Notes under the pieces: model-generated | Database searches by the model: none | Seen by the model: the letters and a program-made list of their open reading frames with translations, nothing else | Told to the model about the DNA's origin: nothing | In this document: positions 17,570 through 27,274 of the stretch, piece by piece | Numbering within the stretch: position 1 is the stretch's first letter | Layout: each line of letters begins with the position of its first letter | DNA from: Stieleria marina | Lineage (GTDB): Bacteria > Planctomycetota > Planctomycetia > Pirellulales > Pirellulaceae | Direction: 5' to 3' | Assembly: GCA_007741555.1 (NCBI GenBank) | Contig: CP036526.1 | Location: 5,332,001-5,396,000 of the forward strand | Length of the DNA stretch: 64,000 nucleotides | Translations under genes and position numbers: made by a program

Positions 17570-20500
17570 ATGGCATTTGGCGACGTGAATCAACAACGTC
17601 GAATCTGTCTCGATTCGCGATCGCAGAAAGCTGCCAAGGCAGTTTTCCGCCGAATCGCGTTCGTGTCAGCGTTGCTTGCTGCGCAAACGGCTGCTGGTCA
17701 GCAGCCACCGCCTGCAAACGCCGCGACACCTCCCGCCCCCGCAATCAAGGTGTCCGCCGAACCAGTCATCCCGACCCGAGCCAATCCGTTCGCCAATGGA
17801 CTGAAGTCAGCCGCGTCAAAATCGGCTGCCCCAGCTAGCACCTCAGCCACAGCCAATCCATTCATTGACTCGGCGGTGCCAAGCGCCAAACCATCGCGTC
17901 CCATCGCGACGTCACCGAACCTAGGCAGGTCTGCCCTGACGCGATCGCAAACGGCCACCGCAAACCCGTTTGCGAAATCCAAGCCAGCCATCGAACCGCT
18001 TCAAGGGCCAGTTCAAAAGGCAGTTCAAACGCCGATCCAATGGCCGCCCACCCAGCTAGCCAGCGAAACAACTGCCAGCAAACCAACGGCCAGCAATCTG
18101 CCAAAGGCTGCCGGTGCAAACTTGCCTCGCCTAGCTGCACCAATGAGCCAACCGTCCAATTCGGTGCCTGCATTGTCGCTGCCGTCGGCCGACGTCCTGG
18201 ATGCTGCGATCACCAAGCATGGTGGTCCCGACAAAAAGCCTGCCTTTGCGTTTCCTGAGAAGCGTTTGCAGGTCAACACGGTCGCGACAAGAACCCGCGT
18301 CGTGGACTCAATGTCATTGGGCGATGAGTCATCTGGTGAACCAACCGAAATAGCATTGCCCCAGTTGAAGCCACCTGCGGAACAAACCGACGGCTACACG
18401 CTCGCGATGCCGGCAGCAGCAGCTCCGGTGTCACCATCGCTTAATGCAGCCAGCAAACTACCCAAGAAAGCACAAGAGTCGCTTTCGCCATCAACCAAGA
18501 CGCAAGCGGATGGCCCAGAGTCCAGCTCGCTCCCCAGCTACGCCCGGCAAAATGTCAACACTCTCAGCGCTCCGACTGTTGCGGAGAACTCAGCGTTTAG
18601 CGATGTTCAAATGAGCGCGAGCGAACTAACGCCGGAATCTCCTTCGGCGTCAGCAAGCCATGACGCGTCGCATCCACAGCATTTAGTTTCACCGCCGTCA
18701 CGTCCGATCCCGCACTCGGTTTCGCATGGTTCCATGGGTCGGTTTCTGGATCCATACCGAGTTCGTGCGAGCGAAACAGCCGACGACGAATCCATTGAGA
18801 TCATCGATCCGCAACAAATGTTTGCCGAATCCGGCCCGCAAGGGACCATGCCAGCGGCCGAAGGATTTGACATGTGGTGGGAATCCGAAATGACGCGGCC
18901 GATTGGATTTACTCGTCAATCGCTAAGCGTCGACGTCGGCACCCTGACCCAAACTGCGCTCGTGTCGTCGCCATATGTGCGTGGATTGCTGACCAAGCCG
19001 CATATCCGTCGCTCCGACATCGTGATCGCGGACGCGGAGTTCGATCCGACCGTGTTCTTGGAAGGCAGATTCACGGACACCAACGATCCGGTCGGTAGCG
19101 ATCTGACAACCGGCGACAATTCCGATCGATTCCGCGACGAAACGTTCACCGCCAACGGTGGACTGCGTAAGAAAACGCGGCAAGGTGCAGACTTGGAATT
19201 GGCTCAACGCGGCGGTTTCCAAAGCAACAATTCAACGTTCCTGAATCCCAACCCGCAAGGCACCACTCGGCTTGAGTTCAACTTCACGCAGCCATTGATG
19301 CGTGATCGCGGCTGTGCGGTGAACAACATCCGCGTGCTGCTGGCTCAACTGGACTTGCAGATCAACAATGCCGAAGTGCGCGGCGATCTGGAAGACCATC
19401 TAATCGATGTGACTCGTGCGTATTGGGATCTGTATCAATCCCGTGCCCAATGGCTGCAGCGAAAACGCCTGCTCGACGGCGCCCAACATCTGAACCAGAT
19501 TCTGCAAGCACGTGACGCTGTCGATTCACACCAACGACAAATTTTGCGAGCACGCGCAGCGCTGACGACTCGCAAATCCGACCTCGTTCGTATCACGACG
19601 CGCATTCGCGACGCGCAGTCACGACTGAGACTCCTGACCGGCAGCCAGCAACTGATCGATTCGCAGCAACTGGAATTGACGCCCCAAGATAAACCTCTGG
19701 AATTTCCGGTGGCTGTATCGACCCGACAAAGTGTGATCGCAGCATTGGATAATCGTCCCGACATCGCTCAAGCAATCCGCCGCATCCAAGCGGTTTCGGC
19801 GCGTGTGGGTGTTGCAAGAAATCAAGTGCTACCGCGTTTGGATTTGATACTCGGTACCTATGTCGCCGGTCTGGACGACAACCGCAATACCTTCGGTGCC
19901 TGGGCAAATCAATTTGGCGATGGGCGACCGACCTACTGGGCTGGGTTGGCCTATGAGCTTCCGGTGGGAAATCGAGCCAGCAAGGCGCGGCTGAACCGCA
20001 ATCGCTGGGAGATGAGCCAAGTGATGCATGAATTCCAGCAGGCCACGGAGGTCGCATTTACCGAAGTCGAGATCGCCGTTCGTGAAACGCAAACGGCGTA
20101 CAACTTAATGGTCGCCAAGAAACAATCGATTGATGCTGCCGCCAATGAAGTCAACTACTTGCAACAGCGGTGGGAATTGCTTCCCGATCCAAACGAATCA
20201 GCTGTCCTATTGATCGAAGACTTATTGGAAGCCCAAGAACGTTTGGCCGACGAGGAGCAAGCGTTCGTCGCGGCCCAAGTGGCTTACGCGATGTCATGGA
20301 TTCAATTACGAAAAGCAACCGGCGTGTTGCTACGATTCGATGCAACGGACGACACACCTGCGATCCAGACTTCACAGCAAGATTCGATCGTGCCGGCCGA
20401 CGCAATGCCGCTTTCCGTTGATCCAATCGACAGGCTGGAAATGTTGGAGCCGGTCGAAGAAGAAATCCCGCATCTCTCCCAAGCGAATCGCCAACCGGCC

Positions 20501-20626
20501 GCTCAGCCCCAGGACGCTCAGACTCAGGACGCTCAGATCCAGGCTTCTCAGCAGCCAAGCACCCCGCAGAGTCCGCAAGGCTACTCGACGACGCGTGAGT
20601 TCTCGATCTCGGGATCGATGCGATGA
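17570..20626 (+). CDS. TolC-like outer membrane efflux protein with long Pro/Ala-rich N-terminal region
   Basis: Outer-membrane channel protein, 1018 residues from the ATG chosen here, about twice the usual TolC length. A signal-peptide-like stretch (RRIAFVSALLAAQTAAG, about 27-43) is followed by some 390 residues rich in Pro, Ala, Ser and Thr with repeated NPFA/NPFI motifs, probably disordered. The outer membrane efflux domain covers about 437-917 and has long alpha-helical runs (DHLIDVTRAYWDLYQSRAQW; FTEVEIAVRETQTAYNLMV). The tail is Gln-rich (QPQDAQTQDAQIQ). Its stop overlaps the start of the SecA-like gene (ATGA), and the genes after it encode HlyD-type adaptors, so it is the exit pore of the same system. 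An upstream in-frame TTG at 17414 is the less likely start. Confidence 0.87.
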   Translation: MAFGDVNQQRRICLDSRSQKAAKAVFRRIAFVSALLAAQTAAGQQPPPANAATPPAPAIKVSAEPVIPTRANPFANGLKSAASKSAAPASTSATANPFIDSAVPSAKPSRPIATSPNLGRSALTRSQTATANPFAKSKPAIEPLQGPVQKAVQTPIQWPPTQLASETTASKPTASNLPKAAGANLPRLAAPMSQPSNSVPALSLPSADVLDAAITKHGGPDKKPAFAFPEKRLQVNTVATRTRVVDSMSLGDESSGEPTEIALPQLKPPAEQTDGYTLAMPAAAAPVSPSLNAASKLPKKAQESLSPSTKTQADGPESSSLPSYARQNVNTLSAPTVAENSAFSDVQMSASELTPESPSASASHDASHPQHLVSPPSRPIPHSVSHGSMGRFLDPYRVRASETADDESIEIIDPQQMFAESGPQGTMPAAEGFDMWWESEMTRPIGFTRQSLSVDVGTLTQTALVSSPYVRGLLTKPHIRRSDIVIADAEFDPTVFLEGRFTDTNDPVGSDLTTGDNSDRFRDETFTANGGLRKKTRQGADLELAQRGGFQSNNSTFLNPNPQGTTRLEFNFTQPLMRDRGCAVNNIRVLLAQLDLQINNAEVRGDLEDHLIDVTRAYWDLYQSRAQWLQRKRLLDGAQHLNQILQARDAVDSHQRQILRARAALTTRKSDLVRITTRIRDAQSRLRLLTGSQQLIDSQQLELTPQDKPLEFPVAVSTRQSVIAALDNRPDIAQAIRRIQAVSARVGVARNQVLPRLDLILGTYVAGLDDNRNTFGAWANQFGDGRPTYWAGLAYELPVGNRASKARLNRNRWEMSQVMHEFQQATEVAFTEVEIAVRETQTAYNLMVAKKQSIDAAANEVNYLQQRWELLPDPNESAVLLIEDLLEAQERLADEEQAFVAAQVAYAMSWIQLRKATGVLLRFDATDDTPAIQTSQQDSIVPADAMPLSVDPIDRLEMLEPVEEEIPHLSQANRQPAAQPQDAQTQDAQIQASQQPSTPQSPQGYSTTREFSISGSMR

Positions 20627-22671
20627 TCCGCGCTGCCCAGTCGATTATCCAGCGATACACGCTACCCAAACGACTCTCCGGCGAAAGCCAGGACCGAAAC
20701 TCGCTAACTCGGACTGCGATGGCGTCTCGGCGTGCGCGTTTGACGTCCCGGCCGGGTTGGATCACTTCGATCATCACCGAATCTCGATCGCTAGCCGACG
20801 AACTGGTCAACGATACATCGGTAACCGGGCTCCAAGAAAACACCAACCGCCTCCGTCACTATCGGCTCAGGGGCACACCGATTGATGACCAGCCATTGCT
20901 AACGCTCGCGACGGCCGCGGTGATCGCAGCGGTACGCCGGTCCCTTTCACTGAACCTTTTTGACGTTCAAATTCACGCTGGCTTAGTCGTATCGCAGGGC
21001 GCCGTGGCAGAAATGCAAACCGGCGAAGGAAAAACGCTCTCGGGTATTTTGCCTGCCTACCTGCACTCATTGCTTGGTCGCGGCGTACACGTCGCCACCA
21101 CCACCGACTATTTAGCGAAACGTGATTGCGAAAAACTTTCTGCTGTCTTTGCGTCGCTGGGCGTCACAACAGGGCTGCTCAATCCAAACGCTTCGCTATT
21201 GGAAACCCAAACTGCTTATCAAGCCGACGTGACCTACGGCCCCGGCCACGCGTTCGGATTCGATTACTTACGTGATCGGCTGGTTCAGCAACAACACGAC
21301 CGGGCCCCCACCGGGTCAGCCACGCTGGCTCACTTGGCCGATCGAAGTCGCGGCAACGATCGTCGACAACAGGGAGCCCGCCAGCAAGAATCTCGCCAAC
21401 GAGGTCTGCACTGCGCGATCGTCGACGAGATTGACCATGTATTGATTGACGATGCCATCTCTCCGCTGCTGCTAAGCAGCTCCAGCGACGGCGAAGCGGC
21501 CGACGCGAACATTCACTTCGCAGCGAAGGAATTGGCGACTTCACTTCAGCAAGACGTCGACTTCCAGATGTCACCAGACCGGCAAAAGATCTCCCTTACC
21601 AGCGATGGTTACGATCGAATCTACAGCGACTGTCCGATGGCCACCCACGACCACTTGGCAAGACCATGGCACGAATACGTTGTCTTGGCGCTACGTGCCA
21701 ACCGACTATTCCGCCGCGACGTCGATTACATCGTCAAAGACGACACTGTTCAGATTGTCGATACGTCGACGGGACGAATTTATGCGGATCGCAGTTGGTC
21801 CGACGGATTGCAACAAGCCGTCGAAGCTGCGGAAGGCGTTCGCATCACGCCCGAAACCAAATCACTAGCCAGCATCACCCGGCAGAGGTTCTATCGGATG
21901 TACGGCACTTTGGGCGGCATGTCTGGAACGGCCGCCAATTGCAAAAATGAGTTTGCCAAGGTTTATGGCATGCCAGTGCAATCGATTCCGACACGACTGG
22001 AACCAAAACGCAAACTGCTTCCCGACGTGATCGTCAAAACGCAGGAAGAAAAGTACGCCGCCATCGCTCGCGATGTTAAAAGCATCCATCAGCAAAATCG
22101 CCCGATCCTGATCGGCACGCTGAACATCGCTCAAAGCCAGCACATTGCACAACTTCTCTGCGAATCGGGGCTCCGTTTTGAATTGCTCAACGGTACTCAG
22201 GACGCGGACGAAGCGGCCATCATTGCGGCGGCAGGAAGATGCGGGGCCATCACAGTCGCAACCAACATGGCTGGCCGGGGCACCGACATCCAGTTGGACG
22301 AACAGGCAATTCAATTAGGCGGACTGCACGTCATCTTGGTGGAACGACATCGTCTTGCACGCGTCGACCGCCAGCTGATCGGCCGATGCGCGCGGTGCGG
22401 CGATCCAGGGACCGCCACCAAATACCTTTCCGCCGATGACACATTGCCATCTGTGATCGCGCCCTGGATTGGGCGATCAATCGAGCGAAACTTAGGCAGG
22501 TCAAAACGATCCACGCTGGAGATCGAACGAGCGTTGCGAAAAGAACAGCAATCGCAACAAAAACGTGCGGCCGAAACCCGTATGCAGCTGCTCAAATCGG
22601 ACGACAAGCTGCAGGACTTGTATATGCCGACAGGCCGACAAACAGATCCCTTCGGCTGTTGTCAACTTTAA
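20623..22671 (+). CDS. SecA-like ATPase (shortened SecA paralogue)
   Basis: A 682-residue motor ATPase related to SecA, the driver of Sec protein export. Seen: Walker A GEGKT at 134-138 in AEMQTGEGKTL, TTTDYLAKRD, GHAFGFDYLRDRL, Walker B-like VDEIDHVLIDDA (267-278), GGMSGTA, NMAGRGTDIQL (from about 548), and RQLIGRCARCGDPG with the arginine finger region. So both nucleotide-binding folds and the peptide cross-linking part are present and look active. It is about 200 residues shorter than housekeeping SecA, and the C-terminal zinc-binding tail is absent; the protein ends soon after the KEQQSQQKRAAETR helix. The start overlaps the TolC-like stop by 4 bp. It is the only NTPase in the export cluster, so it is the best candidate for its energy source. 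Confidence 0.88.
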   Translation: MIRAAQSIIQRYTLPKRLSGESQDRNSLTRTAMASRRARLTSRPGWITSIITESRSLADELVNDTSVTGLQENTNRLRHYRLRGTPIDDQPLLTLATAAVIAAVRRSLSLNLFDVQIHAGLVVSQGAVAEMQTGEGKTLSGILPAYLHSLLGRGVHVATTTDYLAKRDCEKLSAVFASLGVTTGLLNPNASLLETQTAYQADVTYGPGHAFGFDYLRDRLVQQQHDRAPTGSATLAHLADRSRGNDRRQQGARQQESRQRGLHCAIVDEIDHVLIDDAISPLLLSSSSDGEAADANIHFAAKELATSLQQDVDFQMSPDRQKISLTSDGYDRIYSDCPMATHDHLARPWHEYVVLALRANRLFRRDVDYIVKDDTVQIVDTSTGRIYADRSWSDGLQQAVEAAEGVRITPETKSLASITRQRFYRMYGTLGGMSGTAANCKNEFAKVYGMPVQSIPTRLEPKRKLLPDVIVKTQEEKYAAIARDVKSIHQQNRPILIGTLNIAQSQHIAQLLCESGLRFELLNGTQDADEAAIIAAAGRCGAITVATNMAGRGTDIQLDEQAIQLGGLHVILVERHRLARVDRQLIGRCARCGDPGTATKYLSADDTLPSVIAPWIGRSIERNLGRSKRSTLEIERALRKEQQSQQKRAAETRMQLLKSDDKLQDLYMPTGRQTDPFGCCQL

Positions 22672-22734
22672 AGAACGAAGCACCTGATCAGTCTTTCAAT
22701 CGGCTGCCTCAGAACACGTAATGGAATCGAAACG

Positions 22735-23598
22735 ATGAAACCATCACTCACTCTCGCATCGACGACATTGGCCCTCGCAACGGTTGTCATGTCGGGTCAA
22801 TTTTCAGCGGCAGGAACGATCGAAAGTTTCGTCGAACCCTATCGTCGCGTGGCGATACCAGCTCCTGAGATCGGCGTCTTGGCAGACATTTCAGTCGTCG
22901 AAGGCGATCAGGTATCCAAGGATCAAATTGTTGCCAAGCTTGATGATTCCATCTTAAGGTCGTCCGCCAAAGTTGCTCGCGCGGCAATGGAATCCACCGG
23001 CACATTGCTGGCTGCCGAATCGGATAACGACTCACGCCTGAATCAACTTGACAGCTACAAACAACTTAAAGAACAAGGCAACGCTTCACCGCGAGAGTAT
23101 CAGCGGGCCCTGAGCGAACAAGCCAAGTCTGCGGCACGATTGCAGACCGCCAAAGAAGAACTGGAGCTTCGGCGTCTGGAATTTGAACGCGTCAATGTGC
23201 AGATCGCCCGTCGTCAGATCACGTCGCCGCTGGATGGAACCGTCGTCGCAATCGACAAAGAAGCCGGCGAATTCGTATCTCCCACCGACCCTGTGGTGAT
23301 GCACGTCGTACAGATCGACACACTCAAGACCGTGTTTTCGGTACCTCGATCGGCAGCCGTCGACGTCGCAGTGGGACAACAAGTCGAATTGAGCGTTGGA
23401 TACGAAGCGATCACCTGCACCGGAACGATTGATTTCGTCTCCCCGATCGCGGATCCACAAAGCGGAACGGTGCGCGTCAAGCTGCGAATCGCCAATCTGG
23501 AAGGCAAACTGCAAAGTGGATCGGTATGCCGTTGGAATTTGGAGGGATACGAATCCGACCAGCGAATCAGCAACGCCCCAACTTCTAACCAACGTTAA
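22735..23598 (+). CDS. HlyD/RND-type periplasmic adaptor protein
   Basis: A 287-residue periplasmic adaptor (membrane fusion protein). A signal peptide (MKPSLTLASTTLALATVVMSG, then QFSAAG) is followed by the first half of a barrel-sandwich/lipoyl-like domain (VAIPAPEIGVLADISVVEGDQVSKDQIVAKLDD), an alpha-helical hairpin (about 75-155), the second lipoyl half (RRQITSPLDGTVVAIDKEAGEFV), and a beta-barrel part (about 190-270). It is shorter than most family members and has no N-terminal transmembrane anchor that stays in place. It lies 63 bp after the SecA-like gene and 13 bp before the GAF-HlyD gene. It probably links inner-membrane parts to the TolC-like pore. Confidence 0.87.
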   Translation: MKPSLTLASTTLALATVVMSGQFSAAGTIESFVEPYRRVAIPAPEIGVLADISVVEGDQVSKDQIVAKLDDSILRSSAKVARAAMESTGTLLAAESDNDSRLNQLDSYKQLKEQGNASPREYQRALSEQAKSAARLQTAKEELELRRLEFERVNVQIARRQITSPLDGTVVAIDKEAGEFVSPTDPVVMHVVQIDTLKTVFSVPRSAAVDVAVGQQVELSVGYEAITCTGTIDFVSPIADPQSGTVRVKLRIANLEGKLQSGSVCRWNLEGYESDQRISNAPTSNQR

Positions 23599-23611
23599 CT
23601 GGAACCGCGGC

Positions 23612-25081
23612 ATGCTTGATCCGTCGATCCTTGTTTCTGCATCGACGATTCCAACTACCGTTGGTGTCTCGGGGAGCGGCACAGATCTTTCGCCGGATCG
23701 CAAAGCACTCGCGGCAGCCACACGCGATCTTATGATCGCCGAACGACATGCCAAGACGCTCGCGGCGACCATCGAAATCCAAGCCGACATCGACGCTTGC
23801 CACCAGTTTCAATCAGCCGCCAACACTGCCGTCCGCTGCCTTGGCGAAACGCTGCCGAATTTTCAGATACAAATTGCTTGGCGCAAAGGCAGAGAATCGG
23901 TTTGTGACAATGTCGCCGACAGCTCCCCGCCTGAGACGACGTCGAACCTTTGGGTTGCCGCCGCTCAAGAGATTTCTCACCGCGGCGAACTGACTTTGTT
24001 TCCGTCGGAAACGCCGGCCAATCGCCATTCTCTTTTGGCTGTGTCGCAGTACGCGAAATCGATTTCTGCTCAGTCGATTATCGGCGTGCCGCTGATTGAT
24101 CCCAACGGGCACAACCGTGGCGCGTTGATCGCGACCACATCGACCGGCACTCCGGATCTTTCTGCGGCGGCCGCTCAACTTCAGACAATCGCTCCGGGCT
24201 TGGTCAACAAACTCGCGTTACTGCAAGCCATTCAACCGGGACGTCTCCAGACGTTGCTACAAAACACTACATCGGCAGCGGGCGCTAAGCAGCGGACCAT
24301 CGCCATTGCAACCACACTGCTCACTGCTGCGGCGTTGATGATTCCCGTGCCCTACAAAGTCAGTGCCAAGTGTGAATTGCAACCGGTTCAACGACGGCTG
24401 ATAGCTGCGCCGTTCGATGGACCGTTGGCGTCCGTGCACGTCCGTCCCGGCGACATCGTCCAGCAGGGAGATGCTCTGGCAACGATTGATCCGCGAGAAA
24501 TCGATTTCCAACTTGCCAGCCTCAACGCGGAACTTCGAAGTGCCGTCCAGCAAAAGATGGGGTTGGTCGCAGAGCACGATTTTGGTGCGGTCGAAATCGC
24601 CAATTTAGAAGCACGCCGACTTCAATTTCAACAAGAGTTGCTTCAACATCGTCGCGACAACTTAGAAATCCGTGCGCCACTCTCAGGCATGATCGTCACC
24701 GGTGATTTAAAACCATCGATCGGTTCGCCGTTGACAAAAGGTGACGCCCTTTTTGAATTGGCGCCTTTGGAACAGATGGTGGTCGAAGTGGCGATACCTG
24801 AATGGGATTTTGCGGCCGTCAGCGTCTACATGCCGGTCGAAGTTCGCTTGAATGCGTTGCCGTCGCGCAAGCTGAGGGGAACCATCAGCCACATCCACCC
24901 CAGTTCGGTTCTGCGCGATGACAGCAGCGTGTTCCTTGCGGAAGTCTTGATTGCCAACACCGGCGGGACCTTGCGCCCCGGCATGCGTGGACGCGTCAGC
25001 GTCAAGAGCGACAAGCACCTCTTAGGCTGGAATCTCTTTCACCGCGCCTATCATCGCGCACTCATGTTGCTGGGGTGGTGA
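23612..25081 (+). CDS. GAF domain plus transmembrane HlyD-type adaptor hybrid
   Basis: A 489-residue protein from the ATG at 23612; the open frame reaches back to 23396, but that would overlap the preceding adaptor gene by 200 bp. The N-terminal cytoplasmic half (about 65-195) resembles a GAF sensor domain (ACHQFQSAANTAVRCLGETL; SIIGVPLIDPNGHNRGALIAT). A transmembrane helix follows at about 225-243 (TIAIATTLLTAAALMIPVP), then a barrel-sandwich domain (LIAAPFDGPLASVHVRPGDI), helical hairpin, second lipoyl half (LEIRAPLSGMIVTGDL) and beta-barrel (IPEWDFAAVSVYMPVEVRL). Thus a cytoplasmic sensor is joined to a periplasmic adaptor. It lies 3 bp before the M50 hybrid gene. GAF ligand and partner are unknown. 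Confidence 0.82.
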   Translation: MLDPSILVSASTIPTTVGVSGSGTDLSPDRKALAAATRDLMIAERHAKTLAATIEIQADIDACHQFQSAANTAVRCLGETLPNFQIQIAWRKGRESVCDNVADSSPPETTSNLWVAAAQEISHRGELTLFPSETPANRHSLLAVSQYAKSISAQSIIGVPLIDPNGHNRGALIATTSTGTPDLSAAAAQLQTIAPGLVNKLALLQAIQPGRLQTLLQNTTSAAGAKQRTIAIATTLLTAAALMIPVPYKVSAKCELQPVQRRLIAAPFDGPLASVHVRPGDIVQQGDALATIDPREIDFQLASLNAELRSAVQQKMGLVAEHDFGAVEIANLEARRLQFQQELLQHRRDNLEIRAPLSGMIVTGDLKPSIGSPLTKGDALFELAPLEQMVVEVAIPEWDFAAVSVYMPVEVRLNALPSRKLRGTISHIHPSSVLRDDSSVFLAEVLIANTGGTLRPGMRGRVSVKSDKHLLGWNLFHRAYHRALMLLGW

Positions 25082-25084
25082 CCC

Positions 25085-27274
25085 ATGCAGTCCCGTGACA
25101 ACCAGACGATTGATCCATCAGAACAAAAACTTCGGATCGCGGCCGACGTTGTTTTTTGGCCGGTCCGTGAACGTGGCCAGATTGCCTACCGGATCGAGAT
25201 TCCGTCGCTGCACAAGTTCTTTCGTGTCGGATACGAAGAGTACGTGCTTATCTCATTGCTTGATGGAGAAACCACGTTGCCTCAGGCATGCGGGTTGGCG
25301 GCAGCAAGGCTTCGCGACCGCGCGCCGACATCGCAGCAAGCCAAGACGATTGTCCAATGGTTGCTGTCCAACCAGATCGTGCATCCCAGCGATTCGCCAA
25401 CGCCCGTTCGCAGCCCAGAAACCAGTCGCGACGCGGGATCAAATTGGATTGGAAAGTTGAATCCATTTTGGATGAAGGTTCCGTTGACTGGCAACAAGGG
25501 AGCCAGAAACTCCAACTGGATAGAACCGATCGCTGATGCATTTCGATTTTTGTTTGGCCCCGGCGCGGTGGTGCTGGGATGCCTTTTGATCTGCGCCGCA
25601 ATCTTTTCGCTCGTACTGCACTGGGATCAATTTACCAGCTCAGCAGCCTCCGTTGCCAGCCCCAACAATTGGGCCTGGTTGATTGGCACATGGTTGACGC
25701 TGAAAATCATTCACGAAACGGGACACGCCGCGGCGGCACAACGACACGGCGCATCGGTTAGCGAAGCGGGAGTCGTTTTCATACTTTTTGCCCCGCTAGC
25801 CTACGTCGACGTCAGCAACGGCTGGCGTCTGACCTCACGTTGGCGGCGTATCGGAATCTCGCTCGCGGGAATGTACGTCGAATGGATCGTCGCCGCATTG
25901 AGCGTCATTTTGCTGACTCAATCCGAATCGCCCTTGGTGCAACACATTCTGCACAACCTGATCGTGGTCGCTGGTGTTTCCACACTGTTGTTCAATGCCA
26001 ATGTCTTAATGCGGTTCGACGGCTACTTTGTTCTGGCCGATATTTTGGAAATGCCGAACCTGTACACCGAAGCGATCAACGAACAGAAACGAATCGCTCG
26101 TCGACATCTGTTTGGCCTGAGCGAGCCGACCAGTCAGTACATCGGATGGCGATTGGTTGTTCTGCGTCTGTATGGTTTCGCAGCAATGTTTTGGAAAGTA
26201 ACCATTTGCTTCAGCCTGGGCATCGCCGCGGCAACCATGTTCGCTGGTGCCGGGATCGTATTCGCGGTCTTCGGCATCACGCTGTGGCTCGGTCGCCCGA
26301 TCAAACTGTTCGTTGGTTTCATTGGGGCCCTCTTTTCGCGAAACGCTGCCAGCTGTTTTCGCGGTTGTCTTGCCAGTTCCGCATTGGCGTTGGCGGCTTG
26401 GTTTGTCGTATTCGGCGTTCCCATGCCCACGTCCGTCCAAGTGCCTGCCGTCGTACGTTTTCGCCCCGATTCGATTGTGCGAAGCGGCGCGGAGGGATTT
26501 GTCACTGCGGTGCATGTTCGTGATTCACAACGAGTATCCCGGGGCGACCTTTTGATCGAACTGCAAAACCCTGAACTTCGCCAACGTTTGCTTGAACTAC
26601 AAATCGATCGAATGAAGACTGAAACGCAGCGGCGTGGTGCCCAACAAACAGGCGACGCATCACTGGCGCAAATACTGGCCCAGCAAGCCGATTCGCTGTC
26701 TGACCAAATCGCCAACGTTCAGCACCAAGTCGACTCGCTCCGATTGGTCGCCATTCGAGATGGGCTTGTTCATGCCAGAAACATTCAACACCTGACCGGA
26801 ACCATGGTCCACGAAGGTGATCCGCTGCTGACGATTGCTGAAGGCTGCGACAAAGAGGTTCTTGCTGTTGTCGCCCAACGCCAAGTCAACACGGTCCGAC
26901 AATCCCTGGGCAAACAGGTTTCGATCCGGACGGCTAGCTTTCGCCGCGTCCAGGGCACGGTCGATCGAGTGGATCCGCGTGGAGCGACGCAACTGGATGC
27001 CCCGTCGCTGTCAGCAACCAATGGAGGTCCGCTCGCGGTGCGTCCGGTTTCAAACAGTGAAGAAGCTGCGGACGCGGAAACGACTCGTCTTCTGGAACCG
27101 CATTTCAATTCACGTATTTTGCTCGATGCGTCAACTGCATCGACCTTGCCCGCCGGCATGCGACTGCAAACTTTGATTGGCTACCGGAGCGACACGATCG
27201 CCGTCAGGCTGCAATCGCTGATCGCTCGCCTCTGGCATCAGTCACACGATGCAATGCTTAGCGGCGGAGAATGA
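25085..27274 (+). CDS. PqqD-like / M50 metalloprotease / HlyD-like three-part membrane protein
   Basis: A 729-residue polytopic membrane protein. Residues 15-100 resemble a PqqD-type winged-helix peptide-binding domain (FFRVGYEEYVLISLLDGETTL). A membrane core (about 150-450) has the M50 (site-2 protease) zinc motif HETGH at 210-214 and the second motif NANVLMRFDGYF with metal-ligand D312. The C-terminal part (about 455-725) is a HlyD-like barrel-sandwich and hairpin domain (ADSLSDQIANVQHQVDSL; LLTIAEGCDKEVLAVV). All three zinc ligands are present, so peptidase activity is possible. It follows the GAF-HlyD gene by 3 bp and closes the tight run from the TolC-like gene. It may recognise or trim a cargo at the inner membrane. 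Confidence 0.85.
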   Translation: MQSRDNQTIDPSEQKLRIAADVVFWPVRERGQIAYRIEIPSLHKFFRVGYEEYVLISLLDGETTLPQACGLAAARLRDRAPTSQQAKTIVQWLLSNQIVHPSDSPTPVRSPETSRDAGSNWIGKLNPFWMKVPLTGNKGARNSNWIEPIADAFRFLFGPGAVVLGCLLICAAIFSLVLHWDQFTSSAASVASPNNWAWLIGTWLTLKIIHETGHAAAAQRHGASVSEAGVVFILFAPLAYVDVSNGWRLTSRWRRIGISLAGMYVEWIVAALSVILLTQSESPLVQHILHNLIVVAGVSTLLFNANVLMRFDGYFVLADILEMPNLYTEAINEQKRIARRHLFGLSEPTSQYIGWRLVVLRLYGFAAMFWKVTICFSLGIAAATMFAGAGIVFAVFGITLWLGRPIKLFVGFIGALFSRNAASCFRGCLASSALALAAWFVVFGVPMPTSVQVPAVVRFRPDSIVRSGAEGFVTAVHVRDSQRVSRGDLLIELQNPELRQRLLELQIDRMKTETQRRGAQQTGDASLAQILAQQADSLSDQIANVQHQVDSLRLVAIRDGLVHARNIQHLTGTMVHEGDPLLTIAEGCDKEVLAVVAQRQVNTVRQSLGKQVSIRTASFRRVQGTVDRVDPRGATQLDAPSLSATNGGPLAVRPVSNSEEAADAETTRLLEPHFNSRILLDASTASTLPAGMRLQTLIGYRSDTIAVRLQSLIARLWHQSHDAMLSGGE

